A DNA stretch of 64,000 bases from Pseudomonadota bacterium (GTDB taxonomy: Bacteria > Pseudomonadota > Gammaproteobacteria > Steroidobacterales > Steroidobacteraceae). The position numbers and the translations under genes are program-made. Under the pieces are notes generated by a model. It had not been told where the DNA came from, did not search any database, and was given only the letters and a program-made list of their open reading frames with translations. Positions 38,911 to 46,863 of this stretch are shown one piece after another. Each line of letters begins with the position of its first letter. Position 1 is the first letter of the stretch. The stretch is from positions 1,488,001 to 1,552,000 of the forward strand of contig JBBCGI010000001.1 of NCBI GenBank assembly GCA_037200975.1, given 5' to 3'.

Positions 38911-38943
38911 AAACGCCGCGCTCAACCCGCGGCGTTTCTTTTT
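38911..38943 (+). terminator. Intrinsic terminator after pilC
   Basis: Ten-base arms 38911-38920 and 38928-38937 (AAACGCCGCG / CGCGGCGTTT), 7-nt loop, followed by CTTTTT. Confidence 0.85.
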
Positions 38944-38965
38944 CAGAGAGAGAGATACAGGGCCT

Positions 38966-39859
38966 ATGGAGTTCTTCGACACACTTGCGGCGACCCCGGC
39001 GCTGTTTATCGGCTGCTGCGTCGCGCTGGGACTGATGGTCGGCAGTTTCCTGAACGTCGTGATCTATCGTGTTCCCATCATGATGGATCGCGAGTTGCGC
39101 GCGGAATGTGCGGCGTTCGCCGGCAGTGAGGCCGTGGCACCGCCCGTGTTCAACATCATCACGCCTCGCTCTGCCTGCCCCTCGTGCAAGGCGCCGATCA
39201 CCGCGCTGCAAAACATTCCGGTAGTGAGCTGGCTGGCGCTGCGCGGCAAGTGCGCGAATTGCAAGACACCCATCAGCGCGCGTTATCCCGCCGTCGAGCT
39301 AGCTACCGGCCTGCTGTCCGGGTTCATTGCCTGGCACTTCGGTTTCAGCGGGCTGGCGCTCGCGGCCCTGGCATTCACCTGGCTGCTGATCGCGCTCACG
39401 ATGATCGATTTCGACACGCAGTACCTCCCGGACCAGCTCACCTATCCACTTTTGTGGCTGGGGTTGATCGTGAGTCTGTGGCACCCGGTCTGGGCGCCGG
39501 GAGGCGATCCGGTGGGGCCGCGCGAGAGCATCATCGGCGCGGTCGCCGGGTACCTGAGCCTGTGGAGCGTGTACTGGGCGTTCAAGCTGCTCACCGGCAA
39601 GGAGGGCATGGGTTATGGGGACTTCAAGCTGTTCGCCGCGCTCGGCGCCTGGCTGGGCTGGCAGATGTTGCTGCCCATCATCGTGTTCGCGTCGGGCGTC
39701 GGTGCGATATTCGGTGTGTTCGTCATGATCCGCCAGCGCAAGGGCAAGGACACGCAGCTCGCGTTCGGTCCGTTTCTGGCGATCGCCGGCTGGCTGGCGC
39801 TGATCGCGGGCCATGCCGTCGTGTCGCGCTATCTCGCGCTGTTCACGCCGCACGCCTGA
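38966..39859 (+). CDS. pilD: Prepilin peptidase / N-methyltransferase PilD
   Basis: 297 residues. The N-terminal cytoplasmic methyltransferase domain has FLNVVIYRVP near residue 30 and two CxxC pairs (CPSC and CANC) around 70-95. The aspartyl protease residues are in DFDTQYLPDQLT near 150 and the GxGD motif GYGDFKLF near 215, separated by hydrophobic helices. It cleaves PilA after the leader Gly and methylates the new N-terminus. It lies beyond the pilC terminator but only 78 bp from the pilC stop; coaE follows after 3 bp. Confidence 0.97.
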   Translation: MEFFDTLAATPALFIGCCVALGLMVGSFLNVVIYRVPIMMDRELRAECAAFAGSEAVAPPVFNIITPRSACPSCKAPITALQNIPVVSWLALRGKCANCKTPISARYPAVELATGLLSGFIAWHFGFSGLALAALAFTWLLIALTMIDFDTQYLPDQLTYPLLWLGLIVSLWHPVWAPGGDPVGPRESIIGAVAGYLSLWSVYWAFKLLTGKEGMGYGDFKLFAALGAWLGWQMLLPIIVFASGVGAIFGVFVMIRQRKGKDTQLAFGPFLAIAGWLALIAGHAVVSRYLALFTPHA

Positions 39860-39862
39860 ACG

Positions 39863-40489
39863 ATGTCGCACGGCTTCAGAGTGGGGCTCACCGGCGGGAT
39901 CGCCTGCGGCAAGACCACCGTCGCCAATCTTTTCGCCGCGCTCGGAGCGACTCTCGTTGACACCGACATGCTGGCACGCGAAGTCGTGGCCCCAGGAACG
40001 ACGCTGCTGGCGAAGATCGTCGAGCACTTCGGCGCCGCGGTGTGCGCCGCGGATGGCAGCCTCGACCGACGCGCGTTGCGCGCGCGCATTTTTTCGAGTC
40101 CTGCCGAGCGTCGCTGGCTTGAGGAATTGACCCATCCGGCCATCCGCGAGCTGACGGACGGACGCAGCAAGGCACGAAAGGGCAGCTACGTCATGGTCGC
40201 GATTCCACTGCTGGTCGAGACGGGCGGCGCGCAGCGCTTCGATCGGGTGCTGGTCGTGGACTGCGAACCTGAATTGCAGCTTGCCCGGCTGCAGGCGCGC
40301 GACGGGACCCCGCGGGCGGAGGCCGAGCGCATGCTCGCCGCGCAGGCGACACGCGCGGAACGGCTTGCCGTGGCCGACGACGTCGTCAGCAACAACGGCG
40401 ATGTCGCCGCCCTGCGCGATCAGGTGGAGAGGCTTCATCGGCAATACGTCGCCGCAAGCCGTGCGCAATCGGATAAGGTCGCGACATGA
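39863..40489 (+). CDS. coaE: Dephospho-CoA kinase
   Basis: 208 residues, normal length. The P-loop is GLTGGIACGKTTVANLF, and the family DTDMLAREVV, LDRRALR and EELTHPAIR motifs follow in order. It performs the last step of coenzyme A synthesis, phosphorylating the 3'-OH of dephospho-CoA. The pilD-coaE-zapD order is common in gammaproteobacteria. It overlaps zapD by 4 bp. Confidence 0.96.
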   Translation: MSHGFRVGLTGGIACGKTTVANLFAALGATLVDTDMLAREVVAPGTTLLAKIVEHFGAAVCAADGSLDRRALRARIFSSPAERRWLEELTHPAIRELTDGRSKARKGSYVMVAIPLLVETGGAQRFDRVLVVDCEPELQLARLQARDGTPRAEAERMLAAQATRAERLAVADDVVSNNGDVAALRDQVERLHRQYVAASRAQSDKVAT

Positions 40490-41364
40490 ATGCGGACGAA
40501 GATAGAGAAGAATCTGCGCGGTTTACGCCAGAGGGCGGGCACGCGCAGAATACGGCGATGTCCGAAGAGGCCCAACCACAGCATCCGCCGGCCCCGCAGG
40601 CCGCGCCGCTCGTATTCGAGCAGCCGCTCAACGAGCGCATGCGCACGTTCCTGCGCCTCGATTTTCTCTATAACCAGGCGCTGTATCACAACGAGATGCA
40701 GAGCCAGTGGGGCAGCCGCGCCGCCATGGGCAGCCTGCTCGACATCCTCGCCATTGCCGCGCGCGGCGACGTACGCGCGGACGTGCAGAAGGAGCTCGAG
40801 CGCCATCTCGCGCAGCTCAACGTGTTCCAGAGCAAGCCGGGGGTCGACTCCGCGCGCCTGCGGACCGTGATGAGCAATCTGCTGCGCCTGCGGGCAGACC
40901 TTGTTGCCTGCGGCTCCAACTACCTCGCGGGGCTGAAGGATTCGGAATTCCTTTCCGCGATCAAACATCGCAGCGCGATCCCGGGCGGCACCTGCGAGTT
41001 CGACCTGCCGGACTTCTTCTTCTGGTTGAACCAGGCGACCGATGCGCGGGCGCGCTCGTTCAACGATTGGTTAGCCACGTTGCGGCCGCTGTGTGATGCC
41101 ATCGCCGAACTGTTGTGGATCACGCGGCAGCATGGCAAGCCACGGCAGGAGATCGCGCGTGCCGGGGTTTATCACATCACCTTCGAGCGGGACACGCCTA
41201 TCCAGTTGGTGCGTATCGCGCTGCCGGCGGATTCGGGGTTGTATCCGGAGACGAGCGGGTCTCACTACCGTTGCAGCGTCCGGCTGCTGGCGTGGAATGG
41301 GTTGCAGACGCGGCCGGTGCAGACGCCGGACGACGTGCCGTTCACGCTGACCTGCTGTACTTAG
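40486..41364 (+). CDS. zapD: Cell division protein ZapD with extended N-terminus
   Basis: 292 residues. From residue 42 the sequence (LVFEQPLNERMRTFLRLDFL) follows ZapD/YacF, which bundles FtsZ filaments in the divisome; later markers are CEFDLPDFFFWL and LLWITRQ. E. coli ZapD begins only a few residues before this point, so about 38 residues rich in Glu, Pro and Gln are extra. A downstream ATG at 40558 would shorten the extension to about 17. The 4 bp overlap with coaE favours the long form. The yacG gene often found next is absent. Confidence 0.93.
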   Translation: MNADEDREESARFTPEGGHAQNTAMSEEAQPQHPPAPQAAPLVFEQPLNERMRTFLRLDFLYNQALYHNEMQSQWGSRAAMGSLLDILAIAARGDVRADVQKELERHLAQLNVFQSKPGVDSARLRTVMSNLLRLRADLVACGSNYLAGLKDSEFLSAIKHRSAIPGGTCEFDLPDFFFWLNQATDARARSFNDWLATLRPLCDAIAELLWITRQHGKPRQEIARAGVYHITFERDTPIQLVRIALPADSGLYPETSGSHYRCSVRLLAWNGLQTRPVQTPDDVPFTLTCCT

Positions 41365-41386
41365 TCAGGGGCTCACGCCCCACATA

Positions 41387-41412
41387 GGAAAACGGCGTCG
41401 AATCGACGCCGT
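41387..41412 (-). terminator. Intrinsic terminator of the prolyl oligopeptidase gene
   Basis: Arms 41392-41400 and 41404-41412 (ACGGCGTCG / CGACGCCGT) with a 3-nt loop; reading the minus strand a TTTTCC follows. The hairpin may also stop zapD transcription from the other side, though without a U-tract there. Confidence 0.75.
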
Positions 41413-41441
41413 CCGTGAGATTGCCTGGAAGTAGACAGGCG

Positions 41442-43625
41442 TCAGTTTGCCGGCGCCGTCACTCCAAGCGCATTCGCCACGAATCCGAACTGATCCGCAA
41501 TATCCTCGATCTGCATCCAGACCGGTTTGCCGGCGCCATGCCCCGCGCGAGTTTCGACGCGGATCAGCACCGGATTGCCGCAGGCCTGGACGCGCTGCAG
41601 TTCGGCCGCGAACTTGAAGCTGTGCCACGGCACGACGCGGTCGTCGTGATCCGCGGTCGTCACCAGCGTGGGCGGATAACACACGCCGTCCTTCAGATTG
41701 TGCAGCGGCGAGTAGGCGTAGATAGCCTTGAACTCCGCCGGGTCGTCGGAGAGACCGAAGTCGGTCGACCACTGGCGCGCATTGGCGCTCGCGATCTGGT
41801 ACCGCAGCATGTCCATCACGCCGACAGCAGGTAGCGCGGCGCCGAACAACTCCGGCCGCTGTGTCATCACCGCACCCACTAACAACCCGCCATTGCTGCC
41901 GCCCCGGATCGCAAGCCGCTTCGGATTCGTGAATTTTTCGCGGATCAGGTATTCAGCCGCGGCGATGAAATCGTCGAACACATTCTGCTTCTTCAGGCGC
42001 GTGCCGGCGCGATGCCACTCCTCGCCGTATTCGCCGCCGCCGCGGATGTTCGCGACGGCGTAGATGCCGCCCATCTCGATCCAGGACTGGATAGCCGGAT
42101 TGAACCCGGGCGACATGATCTGGTTGAAGCCACCGTATCCGTAGAGAACAATCGGCTGGCTGCCATCGCGCGGCGCATCTCTGCGGCGAATGATGAACAT
42201 GGGCACTCGCGTGCCATCCTTGCTGCCATAGAACACCTGCTCCGTCACGAACGGCGAAAAATCCGCGGGCACGCTCGGCGTGCGGAAATCGCTGACGGAA
42301 TTCTTCGCGACATCGAGACGCAGAATGCGCTGCGGCGACAGGAAATCGGTGTAAGAGAAAAACGTCTCGGAATTCGTGCCGCTGCCCGAGAAACCCTTGG
42401 TTGTGCCGAGCCCAGGCAGCTTCACCTCACCCGCCGGCACGCCGCTCGCCTCGTACAACCGCACGGCGCTGCACGCGTCGCGCGAGTACTCGACCACGAA
42501 ACGTCCGCCGATGTAGCTGGAACTCGTGATCGCCAGTTCATCCTGCGGCACCACGGTGCGCCACGCTGCGGGCGCTGGGTTGTTGGCATTGACCGCAATC
42601 ACGCGTCCACGCGGCGCGGCGTTGGTCGTGAAGAAATAGAGCTCATCGCCGTTGGAACCCAGGAATTGGTACAACGCGTCCCACGCGCCGAACACGTCCT
42701 TCGGCTTCGCGTCCTTCTTGCGCAGATCCTGCACGCGGATGGCGTTGGCATCGTAGCCGTACGAAAGGTCGATGATCAGATAACGGCCGTCTTCGGTAAC
42801 CTGCGCGGCGGGGACGTAGTCAGGATTGTCTGCCACTCGATAGACGAGGCGGTCCGCCGCCTGCTCGTCCCCGAGCTTGTGGAAATACACGTCGGGCCGA
42901 CCGGCATCGTCGCCGCGCTCCGCCGTCGCGGTGTTCTGCCCGGGCTTGAGTGGATAGCGACTGTAGTAGACCCCCGAGTTGTCGCGCGCCCACGAGACCG
43001 CATGGAACTTGCTGAACTTGAGCATGACCGGCAGATCGACGCCGTCGGCGACGCGACGGAAGTGCCAGGTGTTCCAGTCGCTACCGGCATCGGACAGTGC
43101 GTACGCCAGGATTTCGCCGCTCGGGCTCGGCACGAACTGCGACAGCGCGATGGTGGCGTCATCGCGTTTGCCGTTGGGATCCATCAACACGCGTGGCGTC
43201 GCATCGAGGCCCGCGGACACGTAGAGGACGCTCTGATCCTGCGTGCCGTCGTTGCGCAGATAGAAATAGTTGTTGCCCTGGCGCTCCGGCACCCCGAACC
43301 GCTCGTAGGTCCAGAGTTGTTTGAGCCGCTCGCCGAGCCAGGCGCGTTGCGGCAGTCTTTCGAGATAGGGCTGCGCCAGCGCATTTTCCGCGCTGACCCA
43401 GTCGCGCGTGGCCTTCGCATCCGGATCTTCGAAACCGCGATATGGATCCGGTACGCGCACGCCGTGGTACTCGGCGACCACCTCGCCGCGCGCCGCTGGC
43501 GGATACTGGATTTTGGTTGGACTCACGGGCGGGTTGTTCTCGGCCTTTGGGCTGGTCGCGCATGCGTAAACGAGAACGAGTGAGCCGGCCAATGCCGCGC
43601 ACAGGTAGCGATGACTCGTGACCAT
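41442..43625 (-). CDS. Prolyl oligopeptidase family serine peptidase (S9A), lipoprotein
   Basis: 727 residues. The N-terminus is a lipoprotein signal peptide with a Cys around residue 22 (VLVYACATS), so the enzyme is likely anchored in the periplasm or outer membrane. Residues about 40-430 form the seven-bladed propeller, starting VPDPYRGFEDPDA; the C-terminal hydrolase domain has the nucleophile GGSNGG, Asp in TTADHDDRVVP and His in RAGHGAG. It cleaves short peptides after proline. It is divergent from the DPP-IV gene with only 15 bp between ATGs. Confidence 0.94.
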   Translation of the reverse strand: MVTSHRYLCAALAGSLVLVYACATSPKAENNPPVSPTKIQYPPAARGEVVAEYHGVRVPDPYRGFEDPDAKATRDWVSAENALAQPYLERLPQRAWLGERLKQLWTYERFGVPERQGNNYFYLRNDGTQDQSVLYVSAGLDATPRVLMDPNGKRDDATIALSQFVPSPSGEILAYALSDAGSDWNTWHFRRVADGVDLPVMLKFSKFHAVSWARDNSGVYYSRYPLKPGQNTATAERGDDAGRPDVYFHKLGDEQAADRLVYRVADNPDYVPAAQVTEDGRYLIIDLSYGYDANAIRVQDLRKKDAKPKDVFGAWDALYQFLGSNGDELYFFTTNAAPRGRVIAVNANNPAPAAWRTVVPQDELAITSSSYIGGRFVVEYSRDACSAVRLYEASGVPAGEVKLPGLGTTKGFSGSGTNSETFFSYTDFLSPQRILRLDVAKNSVSDFRTPSVPADFSPFVTEQVFYGSKDGTRVPMFIIRRRDAPRDGSQPIVLYGYGGFNQIMSPGFNPAIQSWIEMGGIYAVANIRGGGEYGEEWHRAGTRLKKQNVFDDFIAAAEYLIREKFTNPKRLAIRGGSNGGLLVGAVMTQRPELFGAALPAVGVMDMLRYQIASANARQWSTDFGLSDDPAEFKAIYAYSPLHNLKDGVCYPPTLVTTADHDDRVVPWHSFKFAAELQRVQACGNPVLIRVETRAGHGAGKPVWMQIEDIADQFGFVANALGVTAPAN

Positions 43626-43640
43626 CCCTAAACTCCCGTC

Positions 43641-45959
43641 ATGATTTTGAACGGCAGTGTAACAAAAGGCGTACGCGCGCCTGTCCGGCGCGACGGACTT
43701 TATTTTCGTCCTGGCGCAGCGTGGTTGACGGTGGCATTGATGCTGATTGCCGCTGTCCCCGCGCTCGCGGAAAAACTGCCGCTCGCGCGGTTGTTTGCCG
43801 CTCCGGATCTGTCGGGCCCGACGCTGCGCGGCGTGAAGATTTCGCCCGACGGCAAACTCATCGCCTATCTGCGTGCGCGCGAAGACGACAGGGATCGCTT
43901 CGACCTGTGGGCCTACGATGTCGCTGCCAAACGCGATCGCCGGCTGGTCGACTCACGCACACTCGCCGGCGCGGATAAAGCCTTGTCTGCCGAAGAGGAG
44001 GCGCGGCGCGAACGTCAGCGCACCAGCGCCTATTCGGGCATCGTCGAATACAGCTTCGCCCCCGACAGCCGCCATCTGCTGATTCCGCTCAATGGCGATT
44101 TGTATGTATACGACCTGGCGCGCAAACCCGCCGTTGCGGTACGCCGGCTTACGAGCACGGAAGGCTACGAGACCGACGCGCGCTTCTCGCCGCGTTCGCA
44201 TTTCGTCAGCTTCGTGCGCGACCAGAATCTGTACGTCATCGACCTGGCGAATGGTGCCGAGCGCGCGGTCACGCGCGAAGGCGGCGGCCTCGTGAGCTTC
44301 GGCATGGCGGAATTCATCGCGCAGGAAGAGATGGATCGCGACACCGGCTACTGGTGGTCACCCGATGAACGGCACATCGCGTTGACACGGGTGGACGAGG
44401 CGCCGGTCGCTGAAATCGAACGCTTCGAGATCCAGGCCGCGGGCGCACGAATCGTGCGGCAGCGGTATCCGGCCACGGGTGCCGCGAACGCGCGCGTCGA
44501 CCTGTTTGTCGCGGATCTCGCCGCCGACAGCCGCCTCCAGCTGGATCTTGGTCCGCAGACCGACATCTATCTACCGCGTGTGGACTGGTTCCCGGATTCG
44601 CGCGGACTCGCCGTGCAGCGGCAGAGCCGCGACCAGAAGACGCTGGAGCTGCTGCGGTTCGACGCGCTCACGGGCCGCGGCCGCGTGTTGCTGGCCGAGC
44701 ACAGCGACACCTGGGTGCCGCTGCATCAGGAGCTCACGTTCCTGCAGCGCGCGCCGCAGTTCATCTGGGCTTCCTCACGCGACGGCTTCCAGCATCTCTA
44801 TCTATATGGCAACGACGGCAAGCTGATTCGACAGCTCACGTCGGGCGAATACATGGTGACCGGCGAATCGCCGGAGGCCGCGATCCGGGCCGTCGACGAA
44901 CGTACGCGCCGCGTGTATTTCGTGGCCAACCTGCCCTCACCCGTCGAACGGCAGATGTTCTGGGTATCGCTCGACGCTCCCGCCGCACCCACGCGTGTCA
45001 CGACGGGTGCGGGTTGGCACAGCATCGACATGTCGATGGACGCGAGCGTGTTCGTCGACGTTTTCTCCGATGCGGACCACCCGAGAAGCGTGACGCTGCG
45101 GCGGGCCGGCGGCGCGCCGCTGTCGGTGTTGCTGCCTAACAATCTGGACGCCGCGCACCCGTACGCGCAATACCTCGACGAACACGTGACGGCGGAGTTC
45201 GGTACGCTGGCGGCCGCTGACGGCCAGCTCATGCAGTACAAACTGCTGAAGCCGCGTCACCTCGAGGCGGGCAAGCGATATCCGGTGCTCGTCGACGTGT
45301 ATGGCGGCCCGGGCGTGCAGAGCGTGAAAAATGCCTGGGGCTCGCTGTTTCATCAGTACCTGGTGCAACACGGCTATGTCGTGTTTGCCCTCGACAATCG
45401 CGGCAGTGGCTTCCGCGGCGCGCGTTTCGAGACGGCGCTCGGCGGCCGGTTGGGCGGCATCGAGGTCGCCGACCAGGTGCGGGGCGTGGAATTCCTGCGT
45501 GGCCTGCCCTTCGTGGATGCGAAGCGCGTCGGCATCTTCGGCTGGAGCTACGGCGGTTACATGGCATTGATGTGCCTGATGCAGGCGCCCGACACGTTCG
45601 CGGCCGGTGTCGCCGGCGCGCCGGTCACCGACTGGGCGCTGTATGACACGCACTACACAGAGCGCTACCTATCTACTCCGCAGGCGAACCCCGCGGGCTA
45701 CGCCGCCGGCAACGTGCTCACGTTTGCCGACAAGTTGAACCGCCCGCTGCTGATCGTGCACGGCATGGCCGACGACAACGTGCTGTTCGCGCACACGACT
45801 GCGTTGATGAAGAAGCTGCAGGACCTGCAGAAGCCGTTCGACTTGATGACCTACCCCGGCGGCAAACACGGAGCGATCCGCCAGAGCACCACCGGTTTGC
45901 ATGCCAGCACGCAGATCGTGCGCTTCTTCGACCGCGAGCTAGGCCCAATCCCACATTGA
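43641..45959 (+). CDS. Dipeptidyl peptidase IV family serine peptidase (S9B)
   Basis: 772 residues. A signal peptide ends near residue 43 (LIAAVPALA-EK), implying periplasmic location. The eight-bladed DPP-IV propeller carries the double-Glu motif in AEFIAQEEMDRDTG that binds the substrate N-terminus. The hydrolase domain has GWSYGGYM (Ser), MADDNVLF (Asp) and YPGGKHGAI (His). It removes X-Pro or X-Ala dipeptides, complementary to the neighbouring prolyl oligopeptidase; together they would recycle proline-rich peptides. No SD is apparent at the ATG chosen. Its stop codon touches a long palindrome. Confidence 0.93.
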   Translation: MILNGSVTKGVRAPVRRDGLYFRPGAAWLTVALMLIAAVPALAEKLPLARLFAAPDLSGPTLRGVKISPDGKLIAYLRAREDDRDRFDLWAYDVAAKRDRRLVDSRTLAGADKALSAEEEARRERQRTSAYSGIVEYSFAPDSRHLLIPLNGDLYVYDLARKPAVAVRRLTSTEGYETDARFSPRSHFVSFVRDQNLYVIDLANGAERAVTREGGGLVSFGMAEFIAQEEMDRDTGYWWSPDERHIALTRVDEAPVAEIERFEIQAAGARIVRQRYPATGAANARVDLFVADLAADSRLQLDLGPQTDIYLPRVDWFPDSRGLAVQRQSRDQKTLELLRFDALTGRGRVLLAEHSDTWVPLHQELTFLQRAPQFIWASSRDGFQHLYLYGNDGKLIRQLTSGEYMVTGESPEAAIRAVDERTRRVYFVANLPSPVERQMFWVSLDAPAAPTRVTTGAGWHSIDMSMDASVFVDVFSDADHPRSVTLRRAGGAPLSVLLPNNLDAAHPYAQYLDEHVTAEFGTLAAADGQLMQYKLLKPRHLEAGKRYPVLVDVYGGPGVQSVKNAWGSLFHQYLVQHGYVVFALDNRGSGFRGARFETALGGRLGGIEVADQVRGVEFLRGLPFVDAKRVGIFGWSYGGYMALMCLMQAPDTFAAGVAGAPVTDWALYDTHYTERYLSTPQANPAGYAAGNVLTFADKLNRPLLIVHGMADDNVLFAHTTALMKKLQDLQKPFDLMTYPGGKHGAIRQSTTGLHASTQIVRFFDRELGPIPH

Positions 45960-46021
45960 AAGGGGACATGCCTATTTTTCGGGCCGGAAGATCCGGCCCG
46001 AAAAATAGGCATGTCCCCTTT
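45959..46021. repeat. 30-bp perfect palindrome (REP-like element) between convergent genes
   Basis: Arms 45959-45988 and 45992-46021 are exact reverse complements with a 3-nt loop. The first arm begins with AAAGGGGACATGCCTATTTT, a kind of sequence I associate with REP elements mobilised by Y1/RAYT transposases in proteobacteria (recollection, not a search). It begins at the last base of the DPP-IV stop codon and ends 6 bp before the stop of the next gene. It probably also terminates transcription from both sides. Confidence 0.85.
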
Positions 46022-46027
46022 AACGCA

Positions 46028-46417
46028 CTACAGCTTGATGCGTCCGCCGCCGGCCGGAGGGCCACCCATGCCGCCGGCATCGGGCACGACGATGCGTGAT
46101 GCCTGTTCGCGGCGCATCTCGCGCGCCTCTTCGATCGCCTGTTCGATGGCGATCTTCACCGCTTCGGGGAATTTGTTGCAGGCATCTTCGAGCGACGCGG
46201 CTTCCAGTTCGAACGCCAGTGGCAACACGCCTGCGGGGGTCAGCAGCTGGGTCTGGCCGGAATACAGCACCGCGCGCGCGGCATCGTCCTTGCCGTCCGG
46301 CAGCACAGGGACCAGCCGGCGCAACGTGCCCGCCTTGCGGTCGGTGAAGATCTCTTCGCGATACAACTGGGTCGCGTCGAGTTTGATTTCGGGGAGCTGC
46401 TGCTGTTCCTGTGCCAT
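46028..46417 (-). CDS. Conserved-looking small protein of unknown function
   Basis: 129 residues from the ATG at 46417 (GGA six bases upstream); an earlier ATG at 46450 that overlaps the mutT stop would add 11 residues. I do not recognise a family. It is acidic and soluble with no signal peptide: YREEIFTDRKAGTLRRLVPVL near the start, a central strand-like segment (VLYSGQTQLLTPAGVLPLAFEL), a helix EAVKIAIEQAIEEAREMRRE and a Gly/Pro-rich end (GGMGGPPAGGG). Codon use matches neighbours. Coupling to mutT-secA suggests a normal chromosomal gene. Confidence 0.75.
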   Translation of the reverse strand: MAQEQQQLPEIKLDATQLYREEIFTDRKAGTLRRLVPVLPDGKDDAARAVLYSGQTQLLTPAGVLPLAFELEAASLEDACNKFPEAVKIAIEQAIEEAREMRREQASRIVVPDAGGMGGPPAGGGRIKL

Positions 46418-46446
46418 GTCGGTTCCAGTAGTTGGTTCGCGTTGAA

Positions 46447-46863
46447 TCATAATCGCTGCAGCGCCGTTATGAACGGCGTGTCGGCGGGCAGCATCCGCTC
46501 ATTGCCGAGTGACTGACAATCCACCCACTTCAATTGCTGCCCGTCGAGACCCTGCGGGGCGCCGCTCGTGAGCGTCGCGCGCCACAACACGAGGTCGACC
46601 GTCCGGTCCGGATAGTCGTGGCTCAACCGCATCACTTCGTGATCGGGCCGCGCTTCGACGCCGAGCTCCTCGCGCAGCTCGCGTACCAGCGCCTCGGTAT
46701 CGGTCTCGCCGCTCGCCACCTTGCCGCCCGGGAATTCCCACCAGCCGGCCATGTGTTTGCCCGCGGGCCGTTCGGCGATCAGCACGCGGCGCTCGGCATC
46801 GAACAGCGCCGCGGCGACGACGCGCAGCCGGGGTTTATCCGCCACTTCGGGCTTACTCGACAC
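46447..46863 (-). CDS. mutT: 8-oxo-dGTP diphosphatase MutT (Nudix)
   Basis: About 138 residues. The Nudix box is [18 protein letters not shown] followed by REELGVE, and the product also contains [18 protein letters not shown], as in MutT. It hydrolyses 8-oxo-dGTP to prevent AT-to-CG transversions. The start is uncertain: a GTG at 46863 inside the secA end or a GTG at 46845 after the secA stop; the much longer upstream frame is antisense or shadow of secA. secA-mutT order is conserved in gammaproteobacteria. Confidence 0.92.
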   Translation of the reverse strand: MSSKPEVADKPRLRVVAAALFDAERRVLIAERPAGKHMAGWWEFPGGKVASGETDTEALVRELREELGVEARPDHEVMRLSHDYPDRTVDLVLWRATLTSGAPQGLDGQQLKWVDCQSLGNERMLPADTPFITALQRL

